Below, one piece after another: positions 9,759 through 18,475 of a stretch of DNA of 64,000 nt. The stretch is taken from NCBI RefSeq assembly GCF_002937075.1, contig NZ_NHSJ01000039.1, positions 1 through 64,000 on the forward strand, given 5' to 3'. Under the pieces are notes generated by a model. It searched no databases. It was not told where the DNA came from and saw nothing but the letters and a program-made list of their open reading frames with translations. This stretch comes from Rhodoblastus sphagnicola. GTDB taxonomy: Bacteria > Pseudomonadota > Alphaproteobacteria > Rhizobiales > Beijerinckiaceae. The translations under genes were made by a program, and so were the position numbers. How positions within the stretch are numbered: the stretch's first letter is position 1; every line of letters begins with the position of its first letter.

Positions 9759-10562
9759 CTATTTGCGGCAGTGCGCCTGCGCCGGAAATTCGATCCGCGT
9801 CAACGCGCCGACCAGCGCGTAATCGCCATAGTCGAGACGCAGATTGGTCGAAACCCCGTTTTCGTAGAGATCGTAGCTCAGCGTGTAGTCCGGCAGACCG
9901 TCGCGGACGCTTTCGGGAAAATAGGCCAGCGATACCGGCCAGCGCTTGAGACCACGCAATTGCGGCGCGTTGGCGGCGGGGTCGCCATCGACAATGTTGC
10001 GCGCCGCGCCGATGACGGCGGTGACGTTGAAAATCTTGCGTCCGTCGGCGGAGCCGTCGAACACGCGCGCCAGCAGGATCTTTTCTCCACGCTCCGCAGC
10101 CTCGATCAACCGGGCGACATGCTGGGTCGGAAACAACACCGCGCCATCCGTGCTTATCTTCTGGGGCCGGGGCGCGCTCAGCGCGATGGCGAGGGCGCCG
10201 TTGCTGCGCTGGGCGCGGCCTTCGACCTCCTCGCCGCGCGATCCCGTTTCATTGGTGGCGAAACGAAAGTCCTGGCCGCGCCCGTCCTCATAGGTGCTGA
10301 CGCGGCTCTCGCTGACCTGGCGACGGCCCTCCTGGGGTTGCATGTCGATCGCCTGCCGCAGGGTCTGGGCATAAAAGTCGCAATCGGCGGAGAAATGATA
10401 GGAGATCATGCCTTCTGCGGTCGCAGGCGCCTTGGTTCCCGTCGCGTCGGCCATCCGCAAGAGATAGAGCGCGCCATGGCTGGCGAGGCTCGGCGCCTGC
10501 GGTTCGGCGCGAACGGCGGCGCCGGTCGCCATCAGGCACAGCAGGCTGGCGGTCAGGCGCAT
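9759..10562 (-). CDS. EipB/DUF1849-family periplasmic envelope protein
   Basis: This 267-residue exported protein has a signal peptide (residues 1-19, cleavage after AVRA) followed by a beta-rich DUF1849 domain. Diagnostic features are the STYEDGRGQDFRF segment, LFPTQHVARLIEAAERGE and VFDGSADGRKIFNVTAVIG. Two cysteines, C61 and C265 near the C-terminus, match the conserved disulfide of Brucella EipB, which supports cell-envelope integrity. The start is ATG 10562, which places the signal peptide correctly; the longer open frame upstream lacks one. It converges on the GGDEF-EAL gene and diverges from ridA. Confidence 0.85.
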   Translation of the reverse strand: MRLTASLLCLMATGAAVRAEPQAPSLASHGALYLLRMADATGTKAPATAEGMISYHFSADCDFYAQTLRQAIDMQPQEGRRQVSESRVSTYEDGRGQDFRFATNETGSRGEEVEGRAQRSNGALAIALSAPRPQKISTDGAVLFPTQHVARLIEAAERGEKILLARVFDGSADGRKIFNVTAVIGAARNIVDGDPAANAPQLRGLKRWPVSLAYFPESVRDGLPDYTLSYDLYENGVSTNLRLDYGDYALVGALTRIEFPAQAHCRK

Positions 10563-10746
10563 GGATAAGGTCTCCCTGGGCGTCGCATCATTGTCATCGC
10601 GGACGCGAAACAGCTTTACTGTCAATCTTCGGCGAAATTGCGCTCCAGCGCAATGCGCGAAAGAGGACCGCGTGTTATTCGCCGACGCTCGATAGGATCG
10701 CGCGGCTTCCCTCCAGCCGCAAACAGACTCACTAAGGAAAACGCCC

Positions 10747-11232
10747 ATGGCTCAGATCGCCAGCGAAGTCGAACGCCGACTCGCCAATCTCGGATTCGTC
10801 CTGCCGACTCCCGCCGCGCCGGTCGCGAATTACGTTCCATCCGTGCGCAGCGGCGCGCTGCTGTTCGTCTCGGGACAATTGCCCTTCGGCCCGGACGGCT
10901 CGCTGAGCGAAGGCCATATCGGCCGCGTCGGCGCCGAAGTGGAGGAGGGTGTCGCCAAACAGGCGGCGGCGCTGTGCGCGGTCAATGTGCTGGCGCAGGT
11001 CCGCGCCCAGATCGGCGACCTCGACCGGATCGCTGCCTGCGTTCGGCTCGGCGGTTTCATTCGCGGAGCCGAGGATTACACCCGACTCGCCCTGGTGATG
11101 AACGGCGCGTCGGACCTGATCGGCGCCGCGCTTGGAGAAAAGGGGGCGCACGCCCGCTCCACCATCGGCGTGGCGCAACTGCCGCTGGGCGCCTGCGTCG
11201 AAGTCGAGGCGATTTTCGAGATTCTGCCGTGA
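10747..11232 (+). CDS. RidA/YjgF family protein
   Basis: This 161-residue protein belongs to the RidA superfamily in its longer bacterial form. It has the GALLFVSGQLPFGPDG segment near residue 37 and the C-terminal signature HARSTIGVAQLPLGACVEVEAIFE, whose Arg occupies the position that binds carboxylates in deaminating RidA proteins. Members hydrolyse reactive enamine or imine intermediates such as 2-aminoacrylate. The presence of the Arg makes activity plausible. AAGGAAAA upstream is a good ribosome site. It ends 13 bases before the glycerophosphodiesterase start, so the two probably form an operon. Confidence 0.88.
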   Translation: MAQIASEVERRLANLGFVLPTPAAPVANYVPSVRSGALLFVSGQLPFGPDGSLSEGHIGRVGAEVEEGVAKQAAALCAVNVLAQVRAQIGDLDRIAACVRLGGFIRGAEDYTRLALVMNGASDLIGAALGEKGAHARSTIGVAQLPLGACVEVEAIFEILP

Positions 11233-11251
11233 ACGGGATTTTGCCGTGAAC
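11221..11251 (+). repeat. Short tandem duplication at the ridA-phosphodiesterase junction
   Basis: ATTCTGCCGTGAACGG is followed at once by ATTTTGCCGTGAACGC. The first copy carries the ridA TGA stop and the second the GTG start of the next gene, both within the shared CCGTGAACG. Confidence 0.8.
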
Positions 11252-11983
11252 GCCCCGGACTGGCTGACCGCCCGCCCCATCGCCCATCGCGGGCTGCACG
11301 ACGGCGGAAAAACCGAGAATTCGCTTGCGGCGCTGTGCGCGGCGGTCAAGCACGGTTATGCGGTGGAAGCCGATGTCCGGCTGTCGCGCGACGGCGAGAT
11401 TTTCGTCTTCCACGACGACGATCTCGCCCGCCTCACCGGCGCCGAAGGCTTGTTTGGCCAGCGCGATTCTGCGGAGGTCAAAACCCTGCGGCTGCGCAGC
11501 GGCGAGCCGATTCCCCCCCTCGCGTATTTTCTTCGCGAGGGCGCGACGACGCCGCTGATTCTCGAACTGAAAAGCGATTTCTCCGGCGATCTCGCGCTGG
11601 CGCGAAAGATTCCCGCCGCGCTCGCCGGCCATGCGGGGCCAGTGGCGTTGAAAAGTTTCGACCCCGCCCTGATCGCGGCGCTCCGCGCCGCTGGCGCGCC
11701 CTGGCCGCTCGGCATGGTCGCGCAGGCCGATTATGACGGCGACGAGGATTTCGCCAACCTGTCGGCGGCCGAGAAAGACCGGTTGGCCCGCTTCGTCCAC
11801 GCCGGCGAGACGCGCCCGGATTTCCTGTCGTGGCGCTGCGGCGACCTGCCCAATGCGGCCTGCGAACTCGCCCGCGCCTGCGCGGGCATGAAGGTGATGA
11901 GTTGGACCGTGCGCAACGCGGCCCAGGCGGCGCAAGTGCTGCGCCACGCCGACCAGATCGTGTTCGAGGGTTTTGAAGCTTAA
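11246..11983 (+). CDS. Glycerophosphodiester phosphodiesterase
   Basis: This 245-residue protein has the GDPD TIM-barrel motifs: IAHRGLHD near residues 11-18, TENSLAAL with the metal-binding Glu, EADVRLSRDGEIFVFHDDDLARLTG with the catalytic HD pair, and LILELKSDF. Family enzymes cleave glycerophosphodiesters from phospholipid turnover to glycerol-3-phosphate and an alcohol. No signal peptide is seen, so it is probably cytoplasmic. The start is taken as GTG 11246 because it begins NAPDWLTARPIAHRG, the usual distance from the first motif. It ends tail to tail with the Hint gene: both stops share the TTAA at 11980-11983. Confidence 0.88.
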   Translation: MNAPDWLTARPIAHRGLHDGGKTENSLAALCAAVKHGYAVEADVRLSRDGEIFVFHDDDLARLTGAEGLFGQRDSAEVKTLRLRSGEPIPPLAYFLREGATTPLILELKSDFSGDLALARKIPAALAGHAGPVALKSFDPALIAALRAAGAPWPLGMVAQADYDGDEDFANLSAAEKDRLARFVHAGETRPDFLSWRCGDLPNAACELARACAGMKVMSWTVRNAAQAAQVLRHADQIVFEGFEA

Positions 11984-13794
11984 GCGCTCAGGCAGGCGGC
12001 GCCGAACAGATCGCGCGCCGCGTCGCCGGGACGGTTCCAATATAAAGGCGCGCCGTCGGTTTCGACCGCCACGGCGCGGGCGCCGCCGGGCAGGGCCGCA
12101 TCCCCGTCCGTCCAGCGCCAAACGCTCGATTCGACCTCGCGCCACCCCTCGCCGAGCGCCGACAGATCCTGCGCCACGCCGTCGATCTCCAACCGGGTGA
12201 CGAGAACGCCAAGAGCGCGATCGTCGGCGCTGGCCGGAATCATATGGGCCGGGGTCCACACCCGCGATTTCAGCCGCAGCGCCCGCGCGTCGGCGGGAAT
12301 GTCGAATATGACGCGCCCGCCGTCGCGGCGCGCCGGTTCGATCGCCACGCCATCGGCCAGCAGATGCAGATCGGGATCGCGCGTCATGCCATGGCCGAGC
12401 GCCAGGACCCGGGCGAGCAGCGCGGCCTTGGCGGCCTCAACCTCCGTCCCGGACTTGCGCAGCGGATGACACGCGCCTTCCGCGCATTTTGGCGCGAAAT
12501 CGGGGAAAAGCTGCACCGCACCGTCGTGATTGGCGAACGCGGCCCGGTTGCCACAATCAAGATAGGACTCAGCCGGCAAGTTTTCAGCAAGCAGAATGTC
12601 GTGGGCGTCGAGTTCGACGTGATAATATTCAACCTGGGCGAGCGCGACCTGTTCGATCGTGACGCCGTTGGCCAGCGCGATCGCCGGGATCAGCGCGCCA
12701 TCGACGAAAATATTGTGGCCGGGACTGACCCACAGGTCCCGGCGCGGCCGGTCCTCGCCGAAGGCGTGGGCGGCGATGCGGACCGGCCAGACCGCGCGCG
12801 GGTCGGGGTCCCGCGCGAGACCGAGCCGCCGCCAGCCGATCCAGCGAACGGGCCGGCGTCCTCCGTTCGCCGTGACGGCGACGTCGCCGACGCGCAAATC
12901 CTCGACGGCGACCTCGCCGCGTTCAGTCGCGATCCGCGCGCCCCGGCGGTAGCAGGCGACGACGGTGATCAGCGTGCCCTCGCCGCTGGCGTCGGCCGTG
13001 GCCAGGAAGGTCTTGCCGCTTGCGGCGGAGTCGAGATTGAAGCTGTAGGTGACGCCGTTCTCGGTGACGGACAGAGGGCACACATAGGTCAAGCACGCTT
13101 GGAGATCGACCAGGGTCGCGAATGACAGTTGCGGTTGGCCACCCGTGTATTTGACGGAGGTCAGGTCGATGCTGTCGCCCTCGACCAACCCGAAAATGGT
13201 CTGGATCGTGCTGCTCGTCACGGTTCCCAGCGACAGCTTGTTGTTGGCGCCATCGCCGAAGACGAATTCGATATCGGACGGGACCGCGCCCGCGACCTGC
13301 ACCGTCGCGCCGCCGCTGAGGGCGATCACGCCGCCGCCGGATGCGGAGATCGTCGTGGGGGCCGGCGCGACCATGTTGACCGAACTGGAGTCCCCAATGG
13401 AGCCGTTGACGACGAGCGTTGCGCCCCGCACTTCTAGCGTCGGCCATTGCGCGCAATAACGATCCGCGGTTCCGTTAAAGCCGGCCAGCGTCAGGGTGTC
13501 GATGGCGACGGAGCCGGAGTCGATCACGACATCGACGCGGAAGAAGTTGGTCGAATAGGGGAAACTGTACATCAGAAACTGGTAGCCGAGTTCCCCCGCT
13601 ACCAAAGTGACGTTGTCCAGAGAGCCGTCCGATCCGCCCAAGCCGCTGCCGGGCGCATCGCCGGGCATCGGCGCGCTGAAATTGAGCGAGGGGCCGAGAA
13701 GCCAGTCGAGCGAAGTGTTCCAGTTGATTTGGCCGTTCCGCCAAGTGTAAACGCCATTGGCGACGGTGATCGGCCCCCAGACATAATCGGTCAT
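11980..13794 (-). CDS. Hint-domain (Hedgehog/intein-type) protein
   Basis: This 604-residue protein has a glycine- and threonine-rich beta region (residues ~1-275) resembling beta-repeat surface or secreted proteins. A Hint module follows, starting at Cys281 (ACYRRGARIATERGEVAVEDLRVGD) with SPGHNIFVDG and a D/H-rich segment. Hint_2-type domains can self-cleave next to the Cys. The remaining ~170 residues are a region often found behind this Hint type (DARALRLKSRVWTPAHM, LGEGWREVE). No classical signal peptide is present, so non-classical export is possible. Its substrate or role is unknown. It is transcribed alone and converges on the phosphodiesterase gene. Confidence 0.8.
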   Translation of the reverse strand: MTDYVWGPITVANGVYTWRNGQINWNTSLDWLLGPSLNFSAPMPGDAPGSGLGGSDGSLDNVTLVAGELGYQFLMYSFPYSTNFFRVDVVIDSGSVAIDTLTLAGFNGTADRYCAQWPTLEVRGATLVVNGSIGDSSSVNMVAPAPTTISASGGGVIALSGGATVQVAGAVPSDIEFVFGDGANNKLSLGTVTSSTIQTIFGLVEGDSIDLTSVKYTGGQPQLSFATLVDLQACLTYVCPLSVTENGVTYSFNLDSAASGKTFLATADASGEGTLITVVACYRRGARIATERGEVAVEDLRVGDVAVTANGGRRPVRWIGWRRLGLARDPDPRAVWPVRIAAHAFGEDRPRRDLWVSPGHNIFVDGALIPAIALANGVTIEQVALAQVEYYHVELDAHDILLAENLPAESYLDCGNRAAFANHDGAVQLFPDFAPKCAEGACHPLRKSGTEVEAAKAALLARVLALGHGMTRDPDLHLLADGVAIEPARRDGGRVIFDIPADARALRLKSRVWTPAHMIPASADDRALGVLVTRLEIDGVAQDLSALGEGWREVESSVWRWTDGDAALPGGARAVAVETDGAPLYWNRPGDAARDLFGAACLSA

Positions 13795-13940
13795 GGCCAG
13801 ACTCCGAAACTTGGCCGCGAGCGAAACAGCGCAACCTCGCGCGATCGTCTCGAACGGCCATGCGCCGCGCCAGATCCAGCCTTACCTTACTTAACGTCAC
13901 CCTATTTTGCAATCTGCGAGTTGTGGAGCGATCCGCGCCA

Positions 13941-13969
13941 AAAAAAAAGCCGCCCGGTCGGGCGGCTTT
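13941..13969 (-). terminator. Rho-independent terminator after rpmG
   Basis: GCCGCCC-GGTC-GGGCGGC (13949-13966) is extended by A:T pairs and, read on the minus strand, ends in a run of at least eight U. It lies about 20 bases after the rpmG stop. Confidence 0.9.
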
Positions 13970-13988
13970 GGACAGGAAACTCAAGATC

Positions 13989-14156
13989 TTACTTGATCTT
14001 GGTTTCCTTGAACTCGACGTGCTTGCGCGCGACGGGATCGTATTTCTTGAACGCCAGCTTGTCGGTCTTGGTGCGGGCGTTCTTCTTGGTGACGTAAAAG
14101 AAGCCGGTGTCGGCGGTTGACAGCAGCTTGATCTTGATCGTGGCGGCCTTGGCCAT
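13989..14156 (-). CDS. rpmG: 50S ribosomal protein L33
   Basis: This 55-residue basic protein is transcribed leftward. It begins [19 protein letters not shown] and contains [21 protein letters not shown], the L33 pattern of the cysteine-free type, then ends [12 protein letters not shown]33 is a small protein of the large ribosomal subunit near the E site. The zinc-binding cysteines of some paralogs are absent, which is normal for the proteobacterial form. It stands alone with its own terminator, and the MFS gene lies upstream on the same strand about 120 bases away. Confidence 0.95.
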   Translation of the reverse strand: MAKAATIKIKLLSTADTGFFYVTKKNARTKTDKLAFKKYDPVARKHVEFKETKIK

Positions 14157-14276
14157 TTCTTAAACCCTGCAATCCGGCGCAGCATCCAGAATCGGACGAA
14201 GGCCAATGGAAACCAAAGGGGCCGGATTTCTCCGGCCCGAATTCGTGTGCGCAAAATAGCCAACATGACCGCTTTG

Positions 14277-15464
14277 TCAAGTTTCCCGAGGAGTCTTTGG
14301 CGTCTTTCCGGCGAACGGACCATGCAAGAACAGGATGAGACCGAGATAGACGACGAACAGCGCGCCCAGGGCGTCGAACAGGCCGTGCGGCGCGAAATCG
14401 AGCCCCAGTCCAAGCGCCAGCGGCCCGACCACCATGCCCAGCGCATACATCATGACATAGGCGGCGTTGGCTCCGGACAGATTAGCGCCGTGGAATTTTT
14501 CCGCCAGCGCGGCGAGTCCGACCGTATAAAGCCCGCCGGTGACGCCGCCCCAGACGAAAAGGCAGGCGGCGTAAACCTCGCGATGGACGGCCAGGCCCGG
14601 CAGGATCAGCGCGCCGAACAGGCCGACCAGACTGAACCATCCGAGCAGCCGAATTTTGCTGGTCCGGTCGGCGATGATGCCGATTGGCACGGGAAACACC
14701 ACATTGCCAAGCGCGAACAGGGTGAGCTGAAACGTCGCCCATTGCGGCGAAAAGCCGGAGCGCAGGCCGAACACTGGCAGCAACCCGGTCAAGCCGGTTT
14801 CGACGCAGCCATAGACGAAGGCCGCGACCACCGCGACCGGCGCGGCGCGAAAAATCGGCGCGAGTTTCGGGCTGCCGGAGGCGTGCGACTCGGCGTCGAG
14901 ATCGGCGGCGGATTGGCCCGCCCAGACCACCGGCAGTCCGCCGGCGGCCATCAGCGCGGCGGCGAGCGCGAAGGGCGCCACTCCGTCCGTCCCGGTCAGG
15001 CTGAGCAAAGCCGGCCCGAACGCGAAGCCCAAAGCCAGGAAGGTGGCGTAAAGTCCGAGCACGAGCCCGCTTTGGCCGCGCGGCGCCGCCGCGCTGATCC
15101 AATATTCGCTCAGCACGAACACAGTGGTCAGCGCCAGCCCGAAGACGAGCCGAATCGCCAGCCACAGCCGGTAATCGTCGGTGAGGGCGAAGGCCCCGAG
15201 CGCGGCGACCGCCAGCGCGATGGCCGCGCCGAGCAAGGGGCGCAGGCCGAACCGGCGGGCCAGCGCCGGGGCGAGCGGCGCGCCGAGCAGGGTGGCGAGA
15301 CCGGAGACCGCAACCTGCGCGCCATTGTCGCGCGCGGCGAATCCGGCGGCTTCGAGTTTAAGCGCCAGCAGCGGAATCACCAGCGACAGGCCGATTCCGA
15401 CGATGGAGATGCACGCGATGGCTGCGGTGAGCGATTTTTTAGTCTGTGCGTCGAAGGCGGTCAT
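14277..15464 (-). CDS. MFS transporter
   Basis: This 395-residue protein has about twelve hydrophobic segments in two six-helix halves. The cytoplasmic loop between helices 2 and 3 carries the MFS motif in the form ARRFGLRPLLG (residues ~64-74), and a related loop, IADRTSKIRLLG, lies in the second half. The overall pattern resembles the YcaD-like group of major facilitator proteins. The transported compound cannot be told from sequence; an efflux or small-metabolite role is possible. The ATG at 15464 directly precedes the first hydrophilic lead. It diverges from the DUF1214 protein gene. Confidence 0.85.
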   Translation of the reverse strand: MTAFDAQTKKSLTAAIACISIVGIGLSLVIPLLALKLEAAGFAARDNGAQVAVSGLATLLGAPLAPALARRFGLRPLLGAAIALAVAALGAFALTDDYRLWLAIRLVFGLALTTVFVLSEYWISAAAPRGQSGLVLGLYATFLALGFAFGPALLSLTGTDGVAPFALAAALMAAGGLPVVWAGQSAADLDAESHASGSPKLAPIFRAAPVAVVAAFVYGCVETGLTGLLPVFGLRSGFSPQWATFQLTLFALGNVVFPVPIGIIADRTSKIRLLGWFSLVGLFGALILPGLAVHREVYAACLFVWGGVTGGLYTVGLAALAEKFHGANLSGANAAYVMMYALGMVVGPLALGLGLDFAPHGLFDALGALFVVYLGLILFLHGPFAGKTPKTPRET

Positions 15465-15608
15465 GCCCCGCTATATGCCTGTCCGCGCGTTTCAGGGCCA
15501 GCCCCATCGGCGGCGTCGTTCGATTTGCGTCATAACTTGACATAAACCCGATCGGAAAAGTATTATTATTGCGATGGCGATCTGGCTCGCCGATTCCGGG
15601 AAAGACTC

Positions 15609-16916
15609 ATGCGTTTACGTTCCATCGCTCCATTTCTCGCGCTCTCGGCTGTCGCGCTCGCCGCGCCGGTCTTCGCGGAGACATCGCTCACGCTCGTCAC
15701 GGCGAGCCAGCAGAAGATCGACCAGGCCGCGAACGCCCTGGTGGCTGATCCCGCCGTCAAGGCGGCGCGCGACGCTGTGGTGAAATCGTGGTCCGAGCTG
15801 CCGATCGCCAGCACGAAGGACGGCAAGGAGCAACTCGAAGGCGCGGTCGACGATCTCGTCTATGCGTCGGCGCGCGACGCCGTGGAGCGCAACCAGTTCA
15901 ACCCGGCCATCTACTGGACGGAGACGCCGCCCTACAAGGTCGGGGCCGACGCCGCTCCCGGCGGCCGCTTCGGGGTCGATACGGCCGACCGCATCTACCG
16001 CGCCGTGTCGGTGTCGCCGTCGCTGCGCTATGTGATCCGGGGCCAGCGCGGCGCCCAGCCGTCCAACCGGGATTTCCTGATCGAGGTCCACCAGAATTTC
16101 GTCAGCCGGGTGCTGACGTCGCTGTGGGCCAAGGACGTGGACGTCGGCCCGGACGGCAGTTTCGTCATCACCGCCGATTCCACCCCGGCCAATGGTCGGC
16201 GCAACCACCTGACTCTGCCCGAAGGCGCGTCCAGCCTGCTGATTCGGGACACGCTGGCGGACTGGAACAGTCAGTTGCCGAACCGGCTGACCATCGAAGT
16301 GGTCGGCGGGGCCGAACCGCCGCACGGAAGCCCCGAGCAGACCCGCGCAGAAGCGGTCGCCAACATTGATGTCTTCGCCAAGCTCAACATCAAATTCCTT
16401 AATGACTTCGCGAAAACGCCGGCCAACGAGATCAAGCTGGCGGTGCGCGGCGGCGAGGAGGGCGTGGTCGGCAATATTATCGGCGTCGGGCGGTTCAGCA
16501 TCAAGGACGACGAAGCGCTGGTGGCGACGCTCGACCCGCAAACCGCCGCCTATCTGGGCTTCCAGTTGAGCGACCCCTGGGGCCGGTCGATTCCCTACTG
16601 GGACAATGTCTCCGGCCTCTCGAACCGGCAGGCGAGGAAGAATGCCGACGGAACCATCACCTATATCGTCGCCCCGCGCGATCCCGGTTATGCCAACTGG
16701 GTTGACACCACGGGCCTGCACGACGGACTCGCCACCGTGCGCTTCGAGGATTTCACCAAAGCCGACATCGACAAGATCGTGCGGCAGTGGAAACTGGTAA
16801 AAGTGGCCGACCTCGCGCAAAACCTTGGAGATGGCGCGGCGCGCGTCACTCCGGCTGAGCGTGCGGCCGAACTTGCGGCGCGCAAGGCGGGTTTTGACAA
16901 ACGCCTGACCAACTGA
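15609..16916 (+). CDS. Periplasmic DUF1214-domain protein
   Basis: This 435-residue exported protein has a clear signal peptide (residues 1-24, cleavage after PVFA). The C-terminal third contains the DUF1214 pattern YWDNVSGLSNRQARKNADGTITYIVAPRDPGYANWVDTTG, which in this family follows a longer poorly conserved N-terminal domain, here rich in charged helices. DUF1214 proteins are widespread in soil proteobacteria but have no established activity; several lie near oxidation or transport genes. No operon partner is present, since the gene downstream is on the other strand. Confidence 0.75.
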   Translation: MRLRSIAPFLALSAVALAAPVFAETSLTLVTASQQKIDQAANALVADPAVKAARDAVVKSWSELPIASTKDGKEQLEGAVDDLVYASARDAVERNQFNPAIYWTETPPYKVGADAAPGGRFGVDTADRIYRAVSVSPSLRYVIRGQRGAQPSNRDFLIEVHQNFVSRVLTSLWAKDVDVGPDGSFVITADSTPANGRRNHLTLPEGASSLLIRDTLADWNSQLPNRLTIEVVGGAEPPHGSPEQTRAEAVANIDVFAKLNIKFLNDFAKTPANEIKLAVRGGEEGVVGNIIGVGRFSIKDDEALVATLDPQTAAYLGFQLSDPWGRSIPYWDNVSGLSNRQARKNADGTITYIVAPRDPGYANWVDTTGLHDGLATVRFEDFTKADIDKIVRQWKLVKVADLAQNLGDGAARVTPAERAAELAARKAGFDKRLTN

Positions 16917-17004
16917 AGCAGGGCGCGCGGAGTTCCGCTTTCGCTCCAAGGAATTCCGCGCGAGTTGCTTTCGCAGATTGCGAAGTACTCTCGCGCAAAC
17001 CTTA

Positions 17005-17700
17005 TTACAGTAAATCCCGCCGCCACACTCCCCGGCTGTGATGGAAATGCGGAACCGGGGAAAAACGGCTCAAGCCGCCGTCAAACCGCGCGCGCACTTC
17101 CTGAAGCACCATCAGCGTAATGTCCGGCAGGTCGTAGCTTTCGGCTCTATCCAGCGGCGCCCACACCAGTTCGGTCAATTCGGCGCCGCTATGGCAGACG
17201 CCCTCGACCCGTGCGGCTATGCCCTTGGCGTCGGCGACAAAGAACCGCGCGTCAAATCGCCGGGGAAGCATCGGCGGCGTGACCGCGCGCGCGCAAAAAT
17301 GCAGGCCGCCCAGATCCGGCAGCAATCCGTGCGCGCCATAGGTCCGCCAGCAGGCGGGCGGACGCGCCGGGCCGCCATAGTCGGAAACGCCAAGGGCGAT
17401 CCCGGTCTCTTCAAAGCATTCGCGAATGGCGGCCAGCGCCAGCGCGCGGGCGAAATCCTCACCCTTCTTGCCGCAAACCTGCATCAACCGCGCTTCGTCA
17501 CGCGCATCGAGCGGTCCGGCGACGGTCATGGCGCGGTCGCCGCGCTCCAGTCGCCCGCCGGGAAAGACATATTTGCCCGGAATGAATTTCAGCGCCGGAT
17601 TGCGTTTGCCCAGCAGCACGCGCGCCTTTTTGCCCTTGCCGTCGATCAGGACGAGGGCTGCGGCGTCGCGGGGGCGGGGGGAGTTTTTCACGTGAGTCAC
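17005..17700 (-). CDS. Nudix hydrolase
   Basis: This 231-residue protein has a split Nudix box: FPGGRLERGD near residue 50 and, after an insert of about 35 residues, AIRECFEETGIAL near residue 91. It contains the REUxEExGU metal-binding core. The spacing resembles the NUDT19/RP2 subgroup, whose members hydrolyse CoA derivatives or other nucleoside diphosphate compounds. The substrate here is not determinable. The start is a GTG at 17700 and ATG is absent nearby. The uracil-DNA glycosylase gene lies just upstream in the same direction. Confidence 0.85.
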   Translation of the reverse strand: MTHVKNSPRPRDAAALVLIDGKGKKARVLLGKRNPALKFIPGKYVFPGGRLERGDRAMTVAGPLDARDEARLMQVCGKKGEDFARALALAAIRECFEETGIALGVSDYGGPARPPACWRTYGAHGLLPDLGGLHFCARAVTPPMLPRRFDARFFVADAKGIAARVEGVCHSGAELTELVWAPLDRAESYDLPDITLMVLQEVRARFDGGLSRFSPVPHFHHSRGVWRRDLL

Positions 17701-17761
17701 GGCGCGACATTAGTGGTCTTTTCGCCGACGGCAATGCCGTTGATGCGGCTAATGGCGCGGA

Positions 17762-18436
17762 TCAGGTCCGGCCGACTTCGTCCCGACCGCCGCAAAGCTT
17801 CAAATCCTCGACGATCCGCGCGAAAACCGCGTCGAACATTTGTGGCGTCAGCACGCCCGTATTGGTGTTGTAGCGCGAGCAATGATAGCTGTCGTAGAGG
17901 GTCAGGCCGGGGAGGCGATGCGCTGCGCCATGGCTGAAGGGCGCCTCCCTGGCGCGCAGGCCCAGCGCCTTCACCGCGCCGTCATGCGCGATGCGGCCGA
18001 GGCAGAGCAGGGCGCTCAAGGCGGGCATGGCGGTGATCTCCGCACTCAGGAAACAGCGACAGGTTGCAATTTCCTGGGGTGTGGGCTTGTTTTGGGGTGG
18101 AACGCAGCGCACCGCGTTTGAAATTCTGCAATGAGCAAGTTGCAATCCGTCCGATGCATTGGCCCCATAAACGCCCTGCGCCAGGCCGAATTTCAGCAAG
18201 GTGGCGTAAAGCAGATCTCCGGCGAAATCGCCGGTGAACGGGCGCCCGGTGAAATTGGCGCCGCGCAGACCGGGCGCAAGGCCGACGATCAAGAGAGGCG
18301 CGCGTAAAAGTCCGAAGCTCGGCACGGGCGCATTGTGGCCGTCGGGGAGCAGCAGACGATTATCCGCGCGAAAAGCCGCAAGGCGGGGGCAAAGCGGACA
18401 GTCAATTTCAGGCGAAGCGGGCGCCGTCAGGGTCAT
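17762..18436 (-). CDS. Family 5 (UDGb-type) uracil-DNA glycosylase
   Basis: This 224-residue protein has the UDG superfamily motif 1 in the family-5 form GLAPGLRGANFTGRPFTGD (residues ~52-70). It also has a CPLC pair at the N-terminus and further cysteines (CRISNAVRCVPP, TCRCFLS), consistent with a 4Fe-4S cluster, and a late motif HCSRYNTNTG near residue 185 corresponding to motif 2. Such enzymes remove uracil and hypoxanthine from DNA. Compared with the usual HPSPLN-like motif, HCSRYN is unusual and could alter specificity. It overlaps neither neighbour and is followed by the Nudix gene. Confidence 0.85.
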   Translation of the reverse strand: MTLTAPASPEIDCPLCPRLAAFRADNRLLLPDGHNAPVPSFGLLRAPLLIVGLAPGLRGANFTGRPFTGDFAGDLLYATLLKFGLAQGVYGANASDGLQLAHCRISNAVRCVPPQNKPTPQEIATCRCFLSAEITAMPALSALLCLGRIAHDGAVKALGLRAREAPFSHGAAHRLPGLTLYDSYHCSRYNTNTGVLTPQMFDAVFARIVEDLKLCGGRDEVGRT

Positions 18437-18475
18437 GGCGCCCGCCTTCGCCGATGGAGGTGCAAGGACAGATGC

